A DNA stretch of 64,000 bases, taken from assembly GCF_900105475.1 (NCBI RefSeq), contig NZ_LT629777.1, positions 5,642,001-5,706,000 on the forward strand, written 5' to 3'. The first letter of the stretch is position 1, and each line of letters begins with the position of its first letter. The DNA is from Pseudomonas asplenii. Lineage in GTDB: Bacteria; Pseudomonadota; Gammaproteobacteria; Pseudomonadales; Pseudomonadaceae. The notes below the pieces were generated by a model, which saw only the letters and a program-made list of their open reading frames with translations, made no database searches and was not told where the DNA came from. Position numbers and translations under genes: made by a program. Shown piece by piece: positions 26,216-35,281 of the stretch.

Positions 26216-26982
26216 AACACGCGCGCATACAACTCGAGGGCGACATCCATCACGTCCATGTCGAAGCCAACAACGCCGTACGCCTGAGCGACGGCCGCCT
26301 GCTGGCGGAAGATCAGGTGCAATGGCTGCCACCGGCCACCGGCAACATGTTTGCGCTGGGCTTGAACTATGCCGATCACGCCGCAGAACTTGCCTTCAAA
26401 CCTCCGACCGAACCGCTGGTTTTCATCAAATCCGTCGGCACTTACACCGGCCACCATCAAGTGACCTGGCGCCCGGACAATGTCGCCTACATGCACTACG
26501 AGTGCGAACTGGTGGCCGTCATCGGTAAACCGGCGCGCAACGTCAAGCGCACAGACGCCCTGGACTACCTGGCGGGCTACACGGTGTGTAACGACTACGC
26601 CATTCGCGATTACCTGGAAAACTACTACCGGCCCAACCTGCGCGTGAAAAACCGCGACGCCACCACCCCGGTCGGCCCATGGATCGTCGATATCGCCGAC
26701 GTGCCGGACCCGAGCAACCTGAAGCTGCGCACCTGGATCAACGGTGAGCTACGCCAGGAGGGCAGCACCCGGGACATGATTTTCGATATTCCGTTCCTGA
26801 TCGAATACCTCTCCAGTTTCATGACCCTGCAACCCGGCGACATGATCGCCACGGGCACCCCGCAAGGCCTGGCCGATGTGGTACCGGGCGATGAAGTGAT
26901 TGTGGAAGTCGAAGGCGTAGGCCGCCTGGTCAACCGAATTGTCAGCGAATCGGCGTTCTTCAGCGCCCGGAAAGAGGCTTGA
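26212..26982 (+). CDS. hpaG2: HpaG2, 4-hydroxyphenylacetate degradation isomerase/decarboxylase subunit 2
   Basis: 256 residues, FAH superfamily. The metal-binding motif YECELVAVIGKPA is intact, followed by KNRDATTPVGPWIV and the family ending GDMIATGTPQG with DEVIVEVEGVGRL. Converts 5-oxo-pent-3-ene-1,2,5-tricarboxylate to 2-oxohept-3-enedioate. Starts within the hpaG1 stop (ATGA overlap), so the two subunits are co-translated and probably form a mixed complex. Confidence 0.92.
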   Translation: MKHARIQLEGDIHHVHVEANNAVRLSDGRLLAEDQVQWLPPATGNMFALGLNYADHAAELAFKPPTEPLVFIKSVGTYTGHHQVTWRPDNVAYMHYECELVAVIGKPARNVKRTDALDYLAGYTVCNDYAIRDYLENYYRPNLRVKNRDATTPVGPWIVDIADVPDPSNLKLRTWINGELRQEGSTRDMIFDIPFLIEYLSSFMTLQPGDMIATGTPQGLADVVPGDEVIVEVEGVGRLVNRIVSESAFFSARKEA

Positions 26983-26987
26983 GCAAC

Positions 26988-28448
26988 ATGATCAAACACT
27001 GGATCAACGGCCGTGAGGTCGAAAGCAAAGACGTGTTCGTCAACTACAACCCGGCCACCGGCGAAGCCATCGGTGAAGTGGCCAGCGGTGGCGCCGAAGA
27101 AGTGGCCCAGGCCGTGGCGGCGGCCAAGGAAGCCTTTCCGAAATGGGCCGGGACTCCGGCCAAGGAACGCGCACGGTTGATGCGCAAGCTGGGCGAGTTG
27201 ATCGAACAGAACGTTCCGCACCTGGCCGAACTGGAAACCCTCGACACCGGCCTGCCGATTCACCAGACCAAAAACGTCCTGATTCCCCGGGCGTCGCACA
27301 ACTTCGATTTTTTCGCCGAAGTCTGCACCCGCATGGACGGCCACAGCTACCCGGTCGATGACCAGATGCTCAACTACACCCTGTACCAACCGGTGGGGGT
27401 CTGCGCATTGGTATCGCCCTGGAACGTACCGTTCATGACGGCGACCTGGAAGACCGCACCCTGCCTGGCACTGGGCAATACCGCCGTGCTGAAAATGTCC
27501 GAGCTGTCACCCTTGACCGCCAATGAACTGGGGCGACTGGCCGTCGAAGCGGGCATTCCCCAGGGTGTGCTGAACGTCATTCAGGGCTACGGTGCAACGG
27601 CTGGCGATGCGTTGGTGCGCCACCCGGATGTGCGCGCCATTTCCTTCACCGGCGGCACCGCCACCGGCAAGAAAATCATGCAGACCGCCGGCCTGAAAAA
27701 GTATTCCATGGAACTGGGCGGCAAGTCGCCGGTGCTGATCTTCGAAGACGCCGATCTGGAACGCGCCCTCGACGCCGCGCTGTTCACGATTTTCTCGCTC
27801 AATGGCGAGCGCTGCACCGCCGGTAGCCGGATCTTTATCCAGGAAAGCGTTTACCCGCAGTTTGTCGCCGAGTTTGCCGCTCGCGCCAAGCGCTTGATCG
27901 TCGGCGATCCGCAGGACCCGAAGACCCAGGTCGGCTCGATGATCACCCAGGCCCACTATGACAAGGTCACCGGCTATATCCGGATCGGCCTGGAAGAAGG
28001 CGCCACCCTGCTCGCTGGCGGCCTGGAGCGCCCGGCCAATTTGCCGACCCACTTGAGCAAGGGCCAGTTCATCCAGCCGACGGTGTTCGCCGACGTGAAC
28101 AACCGGATGCGCATCGCCCAGGAAGAAATCTTTGGCCCGGTGGTGTGCCTGATTCCCTTCAAGGATGAAGCCCAAGCCCTGCAGTTGGCCAACGACACCG
28201 AATATGGCCTGGCGTCCTATATCTGGACCCAGGACATCGGCAAGGCGCATCGCCTGGCCCATGGCATTGAAGCCGGCATGGTGTTCATCAACAGCCAGAA
28301 CGTTCGCGACCTGCGCCAGCCGTTCGGTGGTGTGAAAGGTTCCGGCACTGGCCGTGAAGGAGGCCAGTACAGCTTTGAAGTGTTCGCCGAGATCAAGAAC
28401 GTGTGTATCTCGATGGGCAGTCATCACATTCCGCGTTGGGGACTATAA
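26988..28448 (+). CDS. hpaE: HpaE, 5-carboxymethyl-2-hydroxymuconate semialdehyde dehydrogenase
   Basis: NAD-dependent aldehyde dehydrogenase of about 486 residues. The catalytic Glu sits in MELGGKSP and the catalytic Cys in NGERCTAGSR. Oxidises the ring-fission product of homoprotocatechuate. An earlier in-frame TTG at 26979 exists, but AGAGG ten bases before the ATG at 26988 favours the latter. Lies 5 bp after hpaG2 in the operon. Confidence 0.93.
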   Translation: MIKHWINGREVESKDVFVNYNPATGEAIGEVASGGAEEVAQAVAAAKEAFPKWAGTPAKERARLMRKLGELIEQNVPHLAELETLDTGLPIHQTKNVLIPRASHNFDFFAEVCTRMDGHSYPVDDQMLNYTLYQPVGVCALVSPWNVPFMTATWKTAPCLALGNTAVLKMSELSPLTANELGRLAVEAGIPQGVLNVIQGYGATAGDALVRHPDVRAISFTGGTATGKKIMQTAGLKKYSMELGGKSPVLIFEDADLERALDAALFTIFSLNGERCTAGSRIFIQESVYPQFVAEFAARAKRLIVGDPQDPKTQVGSMITQAHYDKVTGYIRIGLEEGATLLAGGLERPANLPTHLSKGQFIQPTVFADVNNRMRIAQEEIFGPVVCLIPFKDEAQALQLANDTEYGLASYIWTQDIGKAHRLAHGIEAGMVFINSQNVRDLRQPFGGVKGSGTGREGGQYSFEVFAEIKNVCISMGSHHIPRWGL

Positions 28449-28543
28449 CCCCATTCTCGCTGCGTGAAGCCTGTGATGGGTCTTGTCGCAGGTTTCATTG
28501 ACCGATGATTGAAACGCATAACAACAATTTCAGGAGCATCATC

Positions 28544-29401
28544 ATGGGCGAAGTCGTCCTGGCTGCGAAAATCTGCCACGTCCCCTCGATGTATCTGTCG
28601 GAGCTTCCCGGCAAACACCATGGCTGTCGTGAAGCGGCGATTGCCGGTCACAAGGAAATCGGCCGGCGCGCCCGCGAGCTGGGCGCCGATACCGCCGTGG
28701 TGTTTGACGTGCACTGGCTGGTCAACAGCGCCTATCACGTCAACAACGGCGAACACTTCAAAGGCACCTACACCAGCAACGAGCTGCCGCACTTCATCAA
28801 GAACATGGAGTACGAGTACCCCGGCTGCCCCGAGCTGGGCGAACTGATCGCCGCTGAAGCCAACGCCGCCGGCGTACGTACCCTGGCCCACAACATCCCG
28901 AGCCTGGAGCTGGAATACGGCACTTTGGTGCCGATGCGCTACATGCACATGGGCGTACCAGAAGAACAGAAATTCAATGTGGTCTCGATTGCCGCCTGGT
29001 GCGCCTGGCATCGACTGCAGGACAGTTTCACCTTCGGTGCCGCCGTGCGCCGGGCCATCGAGAAGAGCGACCGCAAAGTCCTGGTACTGGCCTCCGGTTC
29101 GCTGTCGCACCGATTCTCCGACGACCGCGAGGCCGAAGCCAATATCCACAACTGGACGCGGGAATTCGACAAGCAGGTCGACCTGCATGTGGTGAAACTG
29201 TGGCGCCAGGGCCGCTGGAAAGAATTCTGCGCAATGCTCCCGGACTATGCCGAGCATTGCTTTGGCGAAGGCAAGATGCATGACACCGCCATGCTCCTGG
29301 GGTTACTCGGCGGCCCGGATTACGACCAGCCTGCCGAGATCATCACCGCGCCCTTCGGCAGCTCGGGCACCGGACAGATCAACGCCATTTTCCCTGTTTG
29401 A
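28544..29401 (+). CDS. hpaD: HpaD, 3,4-dihydroxyphenylacetate 2,3-dioxygenase
   Basis: 285 residues, class III (LigB-type) extradiol ring-cleavage enzyme. KICHVPSMYLSELPG, VFDVHWLVNSAYH, LAHNIPSLELEYGTLVP and LASGSLSHRF match the E. coli HpaD sequence almost word for word, including the metal-binding His. Opens homoprotocatechuate between C2 and C3. AGGAG eight bases before the ATG at 28544 defines the start; the frame is open 39 bp further up without support. 95 bp separate it from hpaE. Confidence 0.95.
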   Translation: MGEVVLAAKICHVPSMYLSELPGKHHGCREAAIAGHKEIGRRARELGADTAVVFDVHWLVNSAYHVNNGEHFKGTYTSNELPHFIKNMEYEYPGCPELGELIAAEANAAGVRTLAHNIPSLELEYGTLVPMRYMHMGVPEEQKFNVVSIAAWCAWHRLQDSFTFGAAVRRAIEKSDRKVLVLASGSLSHRFSDDREAEANIHNWTREFDKQVDLHVVKLWRQGRWKEFCAMLPDYAEHCFGEGKMHDTAMLLGLLGGPDYDQPAEIITAPFGSSGTGQINAIFPV

Positions 29402-29446
29402 CCGTATGGCCGCACGGCATCCCCGCGCGGCCTGAAGGAGCCGTTC

Positions 29447-29839
29447 ATGCCCCACTTCATCGCAGAGTACACCGACAACATTGAACAACAGGCGGACTTG
29501 CCCGGCCTGTTTGAAAAGGTTCACGACACCCTGGGCGCAAGCGGCGTGTTTCCGCTGGGGGGCATCCGCAGCCGCGGCGTGCGCCTGGACACCTGGCGCA
29601 TGGCCGACGGCAAGCATGACTATGCCTTCGTACACATGACGCTGAAGGTTGGCCATGGCCGCGACCTGGCGACACGGCAGCAGGTCGCGCAAAAGCTCTT
29701 CGAGGTGATTACCCGGCACTTCGCCGATCTTCAAGCCCAACGCCTGCTGGCCTTGTCGTTTGAAATGATCGAGCTGCACGAACAGCTCAACTTCAAGCAG
29801 AACAATGTGCACGCCTTCCTCAAGACACAGGCAGGTTAA
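29447..29839 (+). CDS. hpaF: HpaF, 5-carboxymethyl-2-hydroxymuconate delta-isomerase
   Basis: 130 residues, CHMI of the tautomerase superfamily. After Met removal the chain starts with Pro (MPHFIAEYTDNI), the catalytic base of this family. Isomerises 5-carboxymethyl-2-hydroxymuconate before decarboxylation by HpaG. AAGGAG lies seven bases before the ATG. Follows hpaD by 45 bp. Confidence 0.93.
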   Translation: MPHFIAEYTDNIEQQADLPGLFEKVHDTLGASGVFPLGGIRSRGVRLDTWRMADGKHDYAFVHMTLKVGHGRDLATRQQVAQKLFEVITRHFADLQAQRLLALSFEMIELHEQLNFKQNNVHAFLKTQAG

Positions 29840-29890
29840 GGCGCCCTGCCTATCCGTTCCATCGGCCTCTCAAACAAAAAGTATAAAGCC

Positions 29891-31195
29891 ATGAACACAG
29901 CCAATACCGCCAGCCCTCTGGATACCGTCGCACGCAACCGGACCCACAACACCATCACCTGGCGGCTGATGCCGCTGTTGTTGCTCTGCTACCTCTTTGC
30001 CCACCTCGACCGGATCAACATCGGTTTCGCCAAGATGCAAATGAGCGCAGACCTGAACTTCAGCGACACGGTCTACGGTTTCGGTGCCGGCCTGTTCTTT
30101 ATCGCCTATGCATTGTTTGGCGTGCCGAGCAACATGGCCCTGGACCGTGTCGGACCGCGGCGCTGGATTGCCACACTGATGGTGGTATGGGGGGCGCTGT
30201 CGGCCAGCATGTTCCTGATCGACAGCGCCATGGGTTTCTATGTGCTGCGCTTTTTGCTTGGGGTGGCCGAGGCCGGTTTCTTTCCGGGCATCCTGGTGTT
30301 TCTGAACCGCTGGTACGCGGCCGGTCGACGAGCGCAGATCACGGCCCTGTTCGCGATCGCGGTGCCCATGGCAGGTGTGATCGGCGGGCCGCTCTCCGGC
30401 GGTATCCTTGAATACTTTCATGAGGCAGGCGGCCTGCGCGGCTGGCAGTGGATGTTTGTCATCGAGGGCGCGCCAGTCATTCTGCTCGGGCTGGTGGTGC
30501 TCAAATGCCTGCCGGACAGCTTCGAGACGGTCCCATGGCTGAGCCCTGCGCAGAAATACCATCTGCGCGAGCAACTGAATCAGGAAGAACAGCGCAAATC
30601 GATCACCTCGTTCTGCGCCATTCTCAGGAATACGCAGGTGTGGTTGCTGGTCGCGGTGTATTTCGCAGTGATGCTGGCAGTCAATACCCTGGCGTTCTGG
30701 ATGCCGACGCTGATCCACGGCGCCGGAGTCGGCAGCGACGCAAGGGTCGGGCTGCTGAGTGCCGCGCCTTACCTGGCGGGCTGCTTTTTCATGATCGGCT
30801 GCGGGCGCTCGTCCGACCGCTACCGAGAACGCCGCTGGCACCTGTGCATCCCCTTGCTGATGTCGGCGGTCGGCATTGCCCTCGCCGGGCTCGCCCCCAG
30901 CAACCCGACCCTCGTACTCGGTGGTCTGATCGTCGCCGGCATGGGCGCCAGCGCAGCGCTGCCGATGTTCTGGCAATTACCTCCCGCGTTCCTGTCCAAC
31001 AGTACCCAGGCGGCCGGCATCGCGCTGATCAGTTCCTTCGGCAGCATCGCGTCATTTTTCGCCCCCTACCTGATCGGCTGGGTGCGCGACACCACCCAAA
31101 GCGCCAGCCTGGCTCTTTATGCGCTGGCCCTGCTCATTGCACTCGGTGGTCTGCTGGTGCTGCGCACCCAGGCAGCCATCGTCAACCCTCAGTAA
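29891..31195 (+). CDS. hpaX: HpaX, 4-hydroxyphenylacetate permease (MFS, ACS family)
   Basis: 434 residues, about 12 membrane spans. The anion:cation symporter pattern is clear: YLFAHLDRINIGFAKMQM in the first loop, then LRFLLGVAEAGFFPGILVFL and RWYAAGRRAQ. Located between hpaF and hpaH in the operon, so it most likely imports 4-hydroxyphenylacetate. The ribosome site is weak. Confidence 0.9.
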   Translation: MNTANTASPLDTVARNRTHNTITWRLMPLLLLCYLFAHLDRINIGFAKMQMSADLNFSDTVYGFGAGLFFIAYALFGVPSNMALDRVGPRRWIATLMVVWGALSASMFLIDSAMGFYVLRFLLGVAEAGFFPGILVFLNRWYAAGRRAQITALFAIAVPMAGVIGGPLSGGILEYFHEAGGLRGWQWMFVIEGAPVILLGLVVLKCLPDSFETVPWLSPAQKYHLREQLNQEEQRKSITSFCAILRNTQVWLLVAVYFAVMLAVNTLAFWMPTLIHGAGVGSDARVGLLSAAPYLAGCFFMIGCGRSSDRYRERRWHLCIPLLMSAVGIALAGLAPSNPTLVLGGLIVAGMGASAALPMFWQLPPAFLSNSTQAAGIALISSFGSIASFFAPYLIGWVRDTTQSASLALYALALLIALGGLLVLRTQAAIVNPQ

Positions 31196-31207
31196 GAGAA
31201 CCTCGCC

Positions 31208-32011
31208 ATGCTTGATCAACAGCTCATCCAGCAAGCCGCCGCCCGCCTCGACCAGGCCGAGCGCTCCCGCGAGCAGGTGCGTCAGTTTTCCCTGGACCAC
31301 CCGCACATCACCCTTGACGACGCCTATGCCATCCAGCGTGCGTGGGTCACACAGAAAATCAAGGACGGGCGCAAGCTGGTCGGGCATAAAATCGGCCTGA
31401 CCTCACGGGCCATGCAAGTGTCTTCAAACATCACCGAGCCAGATTACGGCGCGCTCCTGGATGACATGTTTTTCGAGGAAGGCACCGACATCCCCTTCGA
31501 ACGCTTCATCGTGCCGCGGGTCGAGGTCGAGCTGGCCTTCATTCTGGGCAAGCCGCTCAAAGGCCCGAACGTGACAGTGTTTGATGTGTTGGATGCAACC
31601 GAATGGGTGATACCGGCACTGGAGATCATCGACGCGCGCATCCAGCAGGTCGATCCGCACACCAAGACCACCCGCAAGGTGTTCGACACCATCTCCGACA
31701 ATGCCGCCAATGCCGGCGTGGTCATGGGCGGACGGGCCGTGCGGCCCACCGAAATCGACCTGCGCAAGGTGCCCGCCGTGCTCTACCGTAATGGCGTGAT
31801 CGAGGAGTCCGGCGTCTCCGCCGCCGTGCTCAACCACCCGGCCAAGGGCGTGGCCTGGCTCGCCAACAAATTGGCCGCCTATGACGTCACCCTGCAACCG
31901 GGGCAAGTCATCCTGGGTGGCTCCTTTACCCGTCCCGTCGCAGCCAACCCCGGCGATACCTTCCATGTCGACTACGACATGCTGGGTTCCATCGCCTGTC
32001 GATTCGTTTAA
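31208..32011 (+). CDS. hpaH: HpaH, 2-oxohept-4-ene-1,7-dioate hydratase
   Basis: 267 residues of the FAH-like hydratase group. Hydrates 2-oxohept-4-enedioate to 4-hydroxy-2-oxoheptanedioate. Typical segments are [12 protein letters not shown], the metal-binding [14 protein letters not shown] and the C-terminal [21 protein letters not shown]. Follows hpaX by 12 bp. Confidence 0.93.
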   Translation: MLDQQLIQQAAARLDQAERSREQVRQFSLDHPHITLDDAYAIQRAWVTQKIKDGRKLVGHKIGLTSRAMQVSSNITEPDYGALLDDMFFEEGTDIPFERFIVPRVEVELAFILGKPLKGPNVTVFDVLDATEWVIPALEIIDARIQQVDPHTKTTRKVFDTISDNAANAGVVMGGRAVRPTEIDLRKVPAVLYRNGVIEESGVSAAVLNHPAKGVAWLANKLAAYDVTLQPGQVILGGSFTRPVAANPGDTFHVDYDMLGSIACRFV

Positions 32012-32024
32012 GGGGGATCACCTG

Positions 32025-32831
32025 ATGGACATGCCTATCAACACCTTCAAACTTCGCCTGCGCAGCGGCGGTGAGGCGCAGATCGGCCTGTGGCTTGGAC
32101 TCGCTGATGCCTACTGTGCCGAACTGGCCGCCAACGCCGGATTCGACTGGTTGCTGATCGACGGCGAACATGCGCCCAACGACCTGCGCAGCACGCTGGG
32201 CCAACTCCAGGCCATAGCGCCCTACCCCAGCCATCCCGTGATTCGCCCGGTCATCGGCGACACGGCGCTGATCAAGCAACTGCTCGATATCGGCGCACAG
32301 ACGTTGCTGGTACCCATGGTGGAAAGTGCCGCACAGGCGCAGGAACTGGTGAAGGCTATTCATTACCCACCCAAGGGGGTTCGCGGCGTCGGCAGTGCTC
32401 TGGCCAGAGCATCGCGCTGGAACAGCATCCCCAGCTACCTCGACCAGGCCGATGAGCAGATGTGCCTGCTGGTGCAGATCGAGAGCCGCGAAGGCCTGGC
32501 CAATCTGGATGCGATTGTGGCGGTTGAGGGTGTCGACGGAGTCTTTATCGGGCCAGCAGACCTGAGCGCCTCGATGGGCTATCGGGGCAATCCGGGGCAC
32601 CCCGAGGTGCAGGTGGCGATCGAAGACGCCATTGCCCGCATCCGCAAGGCCGGCAAAGCCGCCGGTATTCTCAGCGCCGACCAGGCCCTGGCCCGACGCT
32701 ATATCGCCTTGGGTGCGGCGTTCGTGGCCGTGGGCGTAGATACCACGGTGTTGATGCGAGGCCTGCAAACCCTTGCAGCCAGTTTCAAGAACACCGCGCA
32801 ACCAACTCCTTCGGCGGGCGGCGTCTACTGA
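32025..32831 (+). CDS. hpaI: HpaI, 4-hydroxy-2-oxoheptane-1,7-dioate aldolase
   Basis: 268 residues, class II aldolase of the HpcH/HpaI family. Cleaves 4-hydroxy-2-oxoheptanedioate to pyruvate and succinate semialdehyde. Visible motifs are [13 protein letters not shown], the metal Glu in VQIESREGL, and the metal Asp in [29 protein letters not shown] precedes the ATG at 32025; the longer upstream frame only shadows hpaH. Last gene of the hpa operon, ending at a hairpin. Confidence 0.94.
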   Translation: MDMPINTFKLRLRSGGEAQIGLWLGLADAYCAELAANAGFDWLLIDGEHAPNDLRSTLGQLQAIAPYPSHPVIRPVIGDTALIKQLLDIGAQTLLVPMVESAAQAQELVKAIHYPPKGVRGVGSALARASRWNSIPSYLDQADEQMCLLVQIESREGLANLDAIVAVEGVDGVFIGPADLSASMGYRGNPGHPEVQVAIEDAIARIRKAGKAAGILSADQALARRYIALGAAFVAVGVDTTVLMRGLQTLAASFKNTAQPTPSAGGVY

Positions 32832-32835
32832 CCGA

Positions 32836-32868
32836 GCCCCGTCCCCGACATGGCAACGGGGACGGGCT
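32836..32868. terminator. Shared terminator hairpin between hpaI and the second hpaR
   Basis: GCCCcGTCCCCG (with one bulged C) pairs with CGGGGACGGGC across a 9-nt loop between two convergent genes. T-runs are short, so it is probably a bidirectional stop of moderate strength. Confidence 0.5.
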
Positions 32869-33291
32869 TCAGCGCTTGAGCGTTTTCAGCTCATTGAGCA
32901 ACGTCAGCAAGGTCTGCAACTTCTCCTCGCCAAAGCCCGCCTGCAAACGCTGATAGTTGGCTTCCATACTCTGGCTCATCGAACTGAAGCAGGCCAGCCC
33001 CTTTTCGGCCAGCCGCACCAGCACGCGCCGCTGGTCCTGTTGCGCCTTGCGCCGTTCAACCATACCCGCCGCCTCCATGCGCAACAGCACACCGGTCATG
33101 CTCGGCTTGAGAATGCACGCCAACTCGGCCAGACGATTGATCTCAAGCTCATCGTGCTGGCTCAGGATACGAATGACCCGCCATTGCTGCTCGGTCAGAC
33201 CGTGTTGATTGAGCGAAGGACGAAAAAACCCCATGGCGGCTTCACGCGCATGGAGCAAGGCAAGGGTCAGCGATTGACGCGGTTTGGACAT
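32869..33291 (-). CDS. Second HpaR-like MarR regulator
   Basis: 140 residues, collinear with the HpaR at 23851-24273. Shared blocks include LTEQQWRVIRIL, ACILKPSMTGVL and DQRRVLV. The ATG at 33291 gives the same N-terminus as its paralogue (MSKPRQSLTLALLHAREAAMGFF); an ATG at 33303 would add four residues. A perfect GTTAAnnnnTTAAC operator at 33312-33325 lies right in front of the gene, just below a TAGAAT -10-like hexamer, so autorepression is likely. Convergent with hpaI and divergent from the FAD oxidase gene. Confidence 0.88.
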   Translation of the reverse strand: MSKPRQSLTLALLHAREAAMGFFRPSLNQHGLTEQQWRVIRILSQHDELEINRLAELACILKPSMTGVLLRMEAAGMVERRKAQQDQRRVLVRLAEKGLACFSSMSQSMEANYQRLQAGFGEEKLQTLLTLLNELKTLKR

Positions 33292-33311
33292 GAGAGGCAG
33301 CATCGTAATCA

Positions 33312-33325
33312 GTTAACAGATTAAC
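33312..33325. promoter_or_regulatory. HpaR-type operator in front of the second hpaR
   Basis: GTTAACAGATTAAC is a perfect GTTAAnnnnTTAAC palindrome, the same pattern as at 25490-25503. It sits about 20 bp before the hpaR-like start and about 205 bp before the FAD oxidase gene on the other strand, so it may affect either. Confidence 0.6.
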
Positions 33326-33530
33326 AATATTCTATCATTGGCCGATGCACGCCGTGTGAGGCTTTACCGGCAGGCCCGGACTCAGCCTTGCTGTTGGCAC
33401 CCCCGATCAAGACCGACGGCACACAGAGTCAAGACACCTACCGCTCGGAAGGCACTTAATATCAGCCAACAGGCACAGGGCTTCTTGTTGGCTCTGCAGT
33501 GAGTTCCCCTTCACTTTTCCAGGCTGCGCC

Positions 33531-34829
33531 ATGATCAATATCGAAACGCCTACCTACTATTCGGCAACCAAGAAATACAACCTCAGCTTCCCGACCCTCG
33601 AGCAGGACGTGGAAGCCGATGTTGTGGTGATCGGTGGCGGTTTCTCCGGCATCAACACCGCACTGGAACTGGCGGAAAAAGGCATCACCAACGTCGTGGT
33701 GCTCGAGGCCCGCTACCTGGGCTTCGGCGGTACCGGCCGCAACGGCGGCCAGATCATGGCGGGGATCGGCCACGACCTGGAGAAGATCAAGCAGCACGTG
33801 GGCGAACAAGGGCTGCGCGAAATCTTTGAAATCAGCGAGCTGGGCGCCGGCATCATCAAGGACCGTATCGCCAAATACTCGATCGACGCAGACTTCTGCC
33901 ACGGCTACGGCTACATGGGCTTCAATGCCCGCCAGGAAAAAACCCTGCGCACCTGGGAGAAGGACTTCCAGTCGATCAATACCAAAGACGAAATCCGCTT
34001 CATGGCGGGTACCGAACTCAAGCAGATCATCGGCTCCAACGCCTATACCAGTGCGCTGCTGCACATGGGCGGTGGCCACGTGCACTCACTGAACCTGCTG
34101 CTGGGCGAAGCCAAGGCACTGGTGGGGCATGGTGCGCGCATCTACGAACACAGCCCGGCACTGGAAGTCAGCTACGGCGAGCGCATTACCGTACGCACGG
34201 GTCGAGGTTCGGTCAAAGCCGCCAAGTTGCTGTGGGCCTGCGACAGTTTCCTCAACAAGCTGGAGCCCGAGCTGCACAAGACCACCTTGAACACCTATGC
34301 CTTCCAGTTGATGACCGAACCACTGTCGGAAGAAATAATTCATCGCATCAGCCCGATACGCGGCGCCTACAGCGACATCCGACCGGTGATCGACTACTAC
34401 CGTGTCACCAACGAAAACCGCCTGTTGTTTGGGGCCGCCACCCCGTTTCTCGAGCACATTCCACGGGATCTCAAAGCCTGGAACCGCCACCTGATGCTGA
34501 AGATTTTCCCGTACCTCAAGGACGTGAAAATCGACCTGGCGTGGGGCGGCCCGATGGCGACCGGGGCCAACCTGTTTCCGCAGATCGGCACGCTCAGTGG
34601 CCGCCCCAACGCGTTCTACGTGCAGGGCTACGCCGGCTTCGGGGTCACGCCCAGCCATATCATCTGCAAGGTGCTGGCCGAAGGCATCAGCGGCGGCTCT
34701 TCGCGCTACGACCTGATCAGTTCGGTCAAGCATGCGCAGATCCTGGGCAAGGACCATATCCGTCCGCTACTGCTGACAGCCGGCAAAAGCCTTCATCAAC
34801 TTTCGGGTTATTTCAACGGTCGTCGTTGA
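33531..34829 (+). CDS. FAD-dependent amine oxidase (PuuB/DAO family)
   Basis: 432 residues. The ADP-binding fold DVVVIGGGFSGINTALELAEKG, with VVLEA at its end, is followed by FGGTGRNGGQIM, the pattern of the gamma-glutamylputrescine oxidase branch of the D-amino-acid oxidase family. These oxidise primary or secondary amines to aldehydes with release of ammonia and H2O2. No signal peptide, so it acts in the cytoplasm. Upstream of a cupin gene in the same direction. Because a FeaB-like aldehyde dehydrogenase, a FeaR-like regulator, an amine permease and hpa genes are close by, tyramine or a related phenolic amine is the likely substrate. That part is inference. Confidence 0.82.
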   Translation: MINIETPTYYSATKKYNLSFPTLEQDVEADVVVIGGGFSGINTALELAEKGITNVVVLEARYLGFGGTGRNGGQIMAGIGHDLEKIKQHVGEQGLREIFEISELGAGIIKDRIAKYSIDADFCHGYGYMGFNARQEKTLRTWEKDFQSINTKDEIRFMAGTELKQIIGSNAYTSALLHMGGGHVHSLNLLLGEAKALVGHGARIYEHSPALEVSYGERITVRTGRGSVKAAKLLWACDSFLNKLEPELHKTTLNTYAFQLMTEPLSEEIIHRISPIRGAYSDIRPVIDYYRVTNENRLLFGAATPFLEHIPRDLKAWNRHLMLKIFPYLKDVKIDLAWGGPMATGANLFPQIGTLSGRPNAFYVQGYAGFGVTPSHIICKVLAEGISGGSSRYDLISSVKHAQILGKDHIRPLLLTAGKSLHQLSGYFNGRR

Positions 34830-34860
34830 CCGTCACGGTTTCACTCACAGGAGAACTGCC

Positions 34861-35226
34861 ATGTCCGTTACCGCTCTCAAGAAAGACATCCAACTGTCGG
34901 AACTCGATGCCTGGGGCACTGCTGCCGACCTGGGCTCCGAGATCCTAGAAGGTGAGGTCAAGGTCTTTGGCAAAATGACCTTTGGCGCACCGACCGACCC
35001 CGTCAGCAGCGGCTATTTCGGCACCACCCAGGGCAAGTTCCGGATGATCTACCCGTTCGCCGAACAAGCCACGGTGGTAACGGGCGAAGTGATCTTGACC
35101 GACGAAAGTACCGGCCAGAGCACTCGTTACCAGGCCGGCGACAGCTGGTTCGTGACCAAGGACACCCCCGTGCTGTGGGAGGTTGTAAGCGAGAGTTTTG
35201 TGAAGCATTATTTCGCAGTTGTCTGA
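34861..35226 (+). CDS. Small cupin protein (DUF861/EutQ-like)
   Basis: 121 residues, one cupin barrel of the ureidoglycine aminohydrolase-like/EutQ type (GKFRMIYPFAEQATVVTGEVILTD; YQAGDSWFVTKDTPVLWEV). Cupins of this kind often sit beside PuuB-like oxidases with unknown role. GGAGAACTGCC sets the start. It lies 31 bp after the oxidase and is followed by a strong terminator, so the two form a two-gene transcript. It lacks an obvious His-rich metal site. Confidence 0.8.
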   Translation: MSVTALKKDIQLSELDAWGTAADLGSEILEGEVKVFGKMTFGAPTDPVSSGYFGTTQGKFRMIYPFAEQATVVTGEVILTDESTGQSTRYQAGDSWFVTKDTPVLWEVVSESFVKHYFAVV

Positions 35227-35234
35227 TCGTCCCT

Positions 35235-35260
35235 CTGCCGGCTTCGGCCGGCAGCGTTTT
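35235..35260 (+). terminator. Intrinsic terminator after the oxidase-cupin pair
   Basis: Perfect 8-bp stem CTGCCGGC/GCCGGCAG closed by a UUCG tetraloop (35235-35254) and followed by CGTTTTC. A textbook rho-independent terminator on the plus strand. Confidence 0.85.
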
Positions 35261-35281
35261 CTCCGGCGCAGGTAATTGACC

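Noticed and set aside
29870..30976. 368-residue minus-strand frame opposite hpaX
   Set aside because: H/Q/R/G-rich shadow sequence; hpaX is supported by MFS motifs and operon position.
33381..33420. Possible sigma-54 promoter (TTGGCACCCCC) before the FAD oxidase
   Set aside because: The -24-like TGGCAC is present but no TTGC-type -12 element follows at the right distance.
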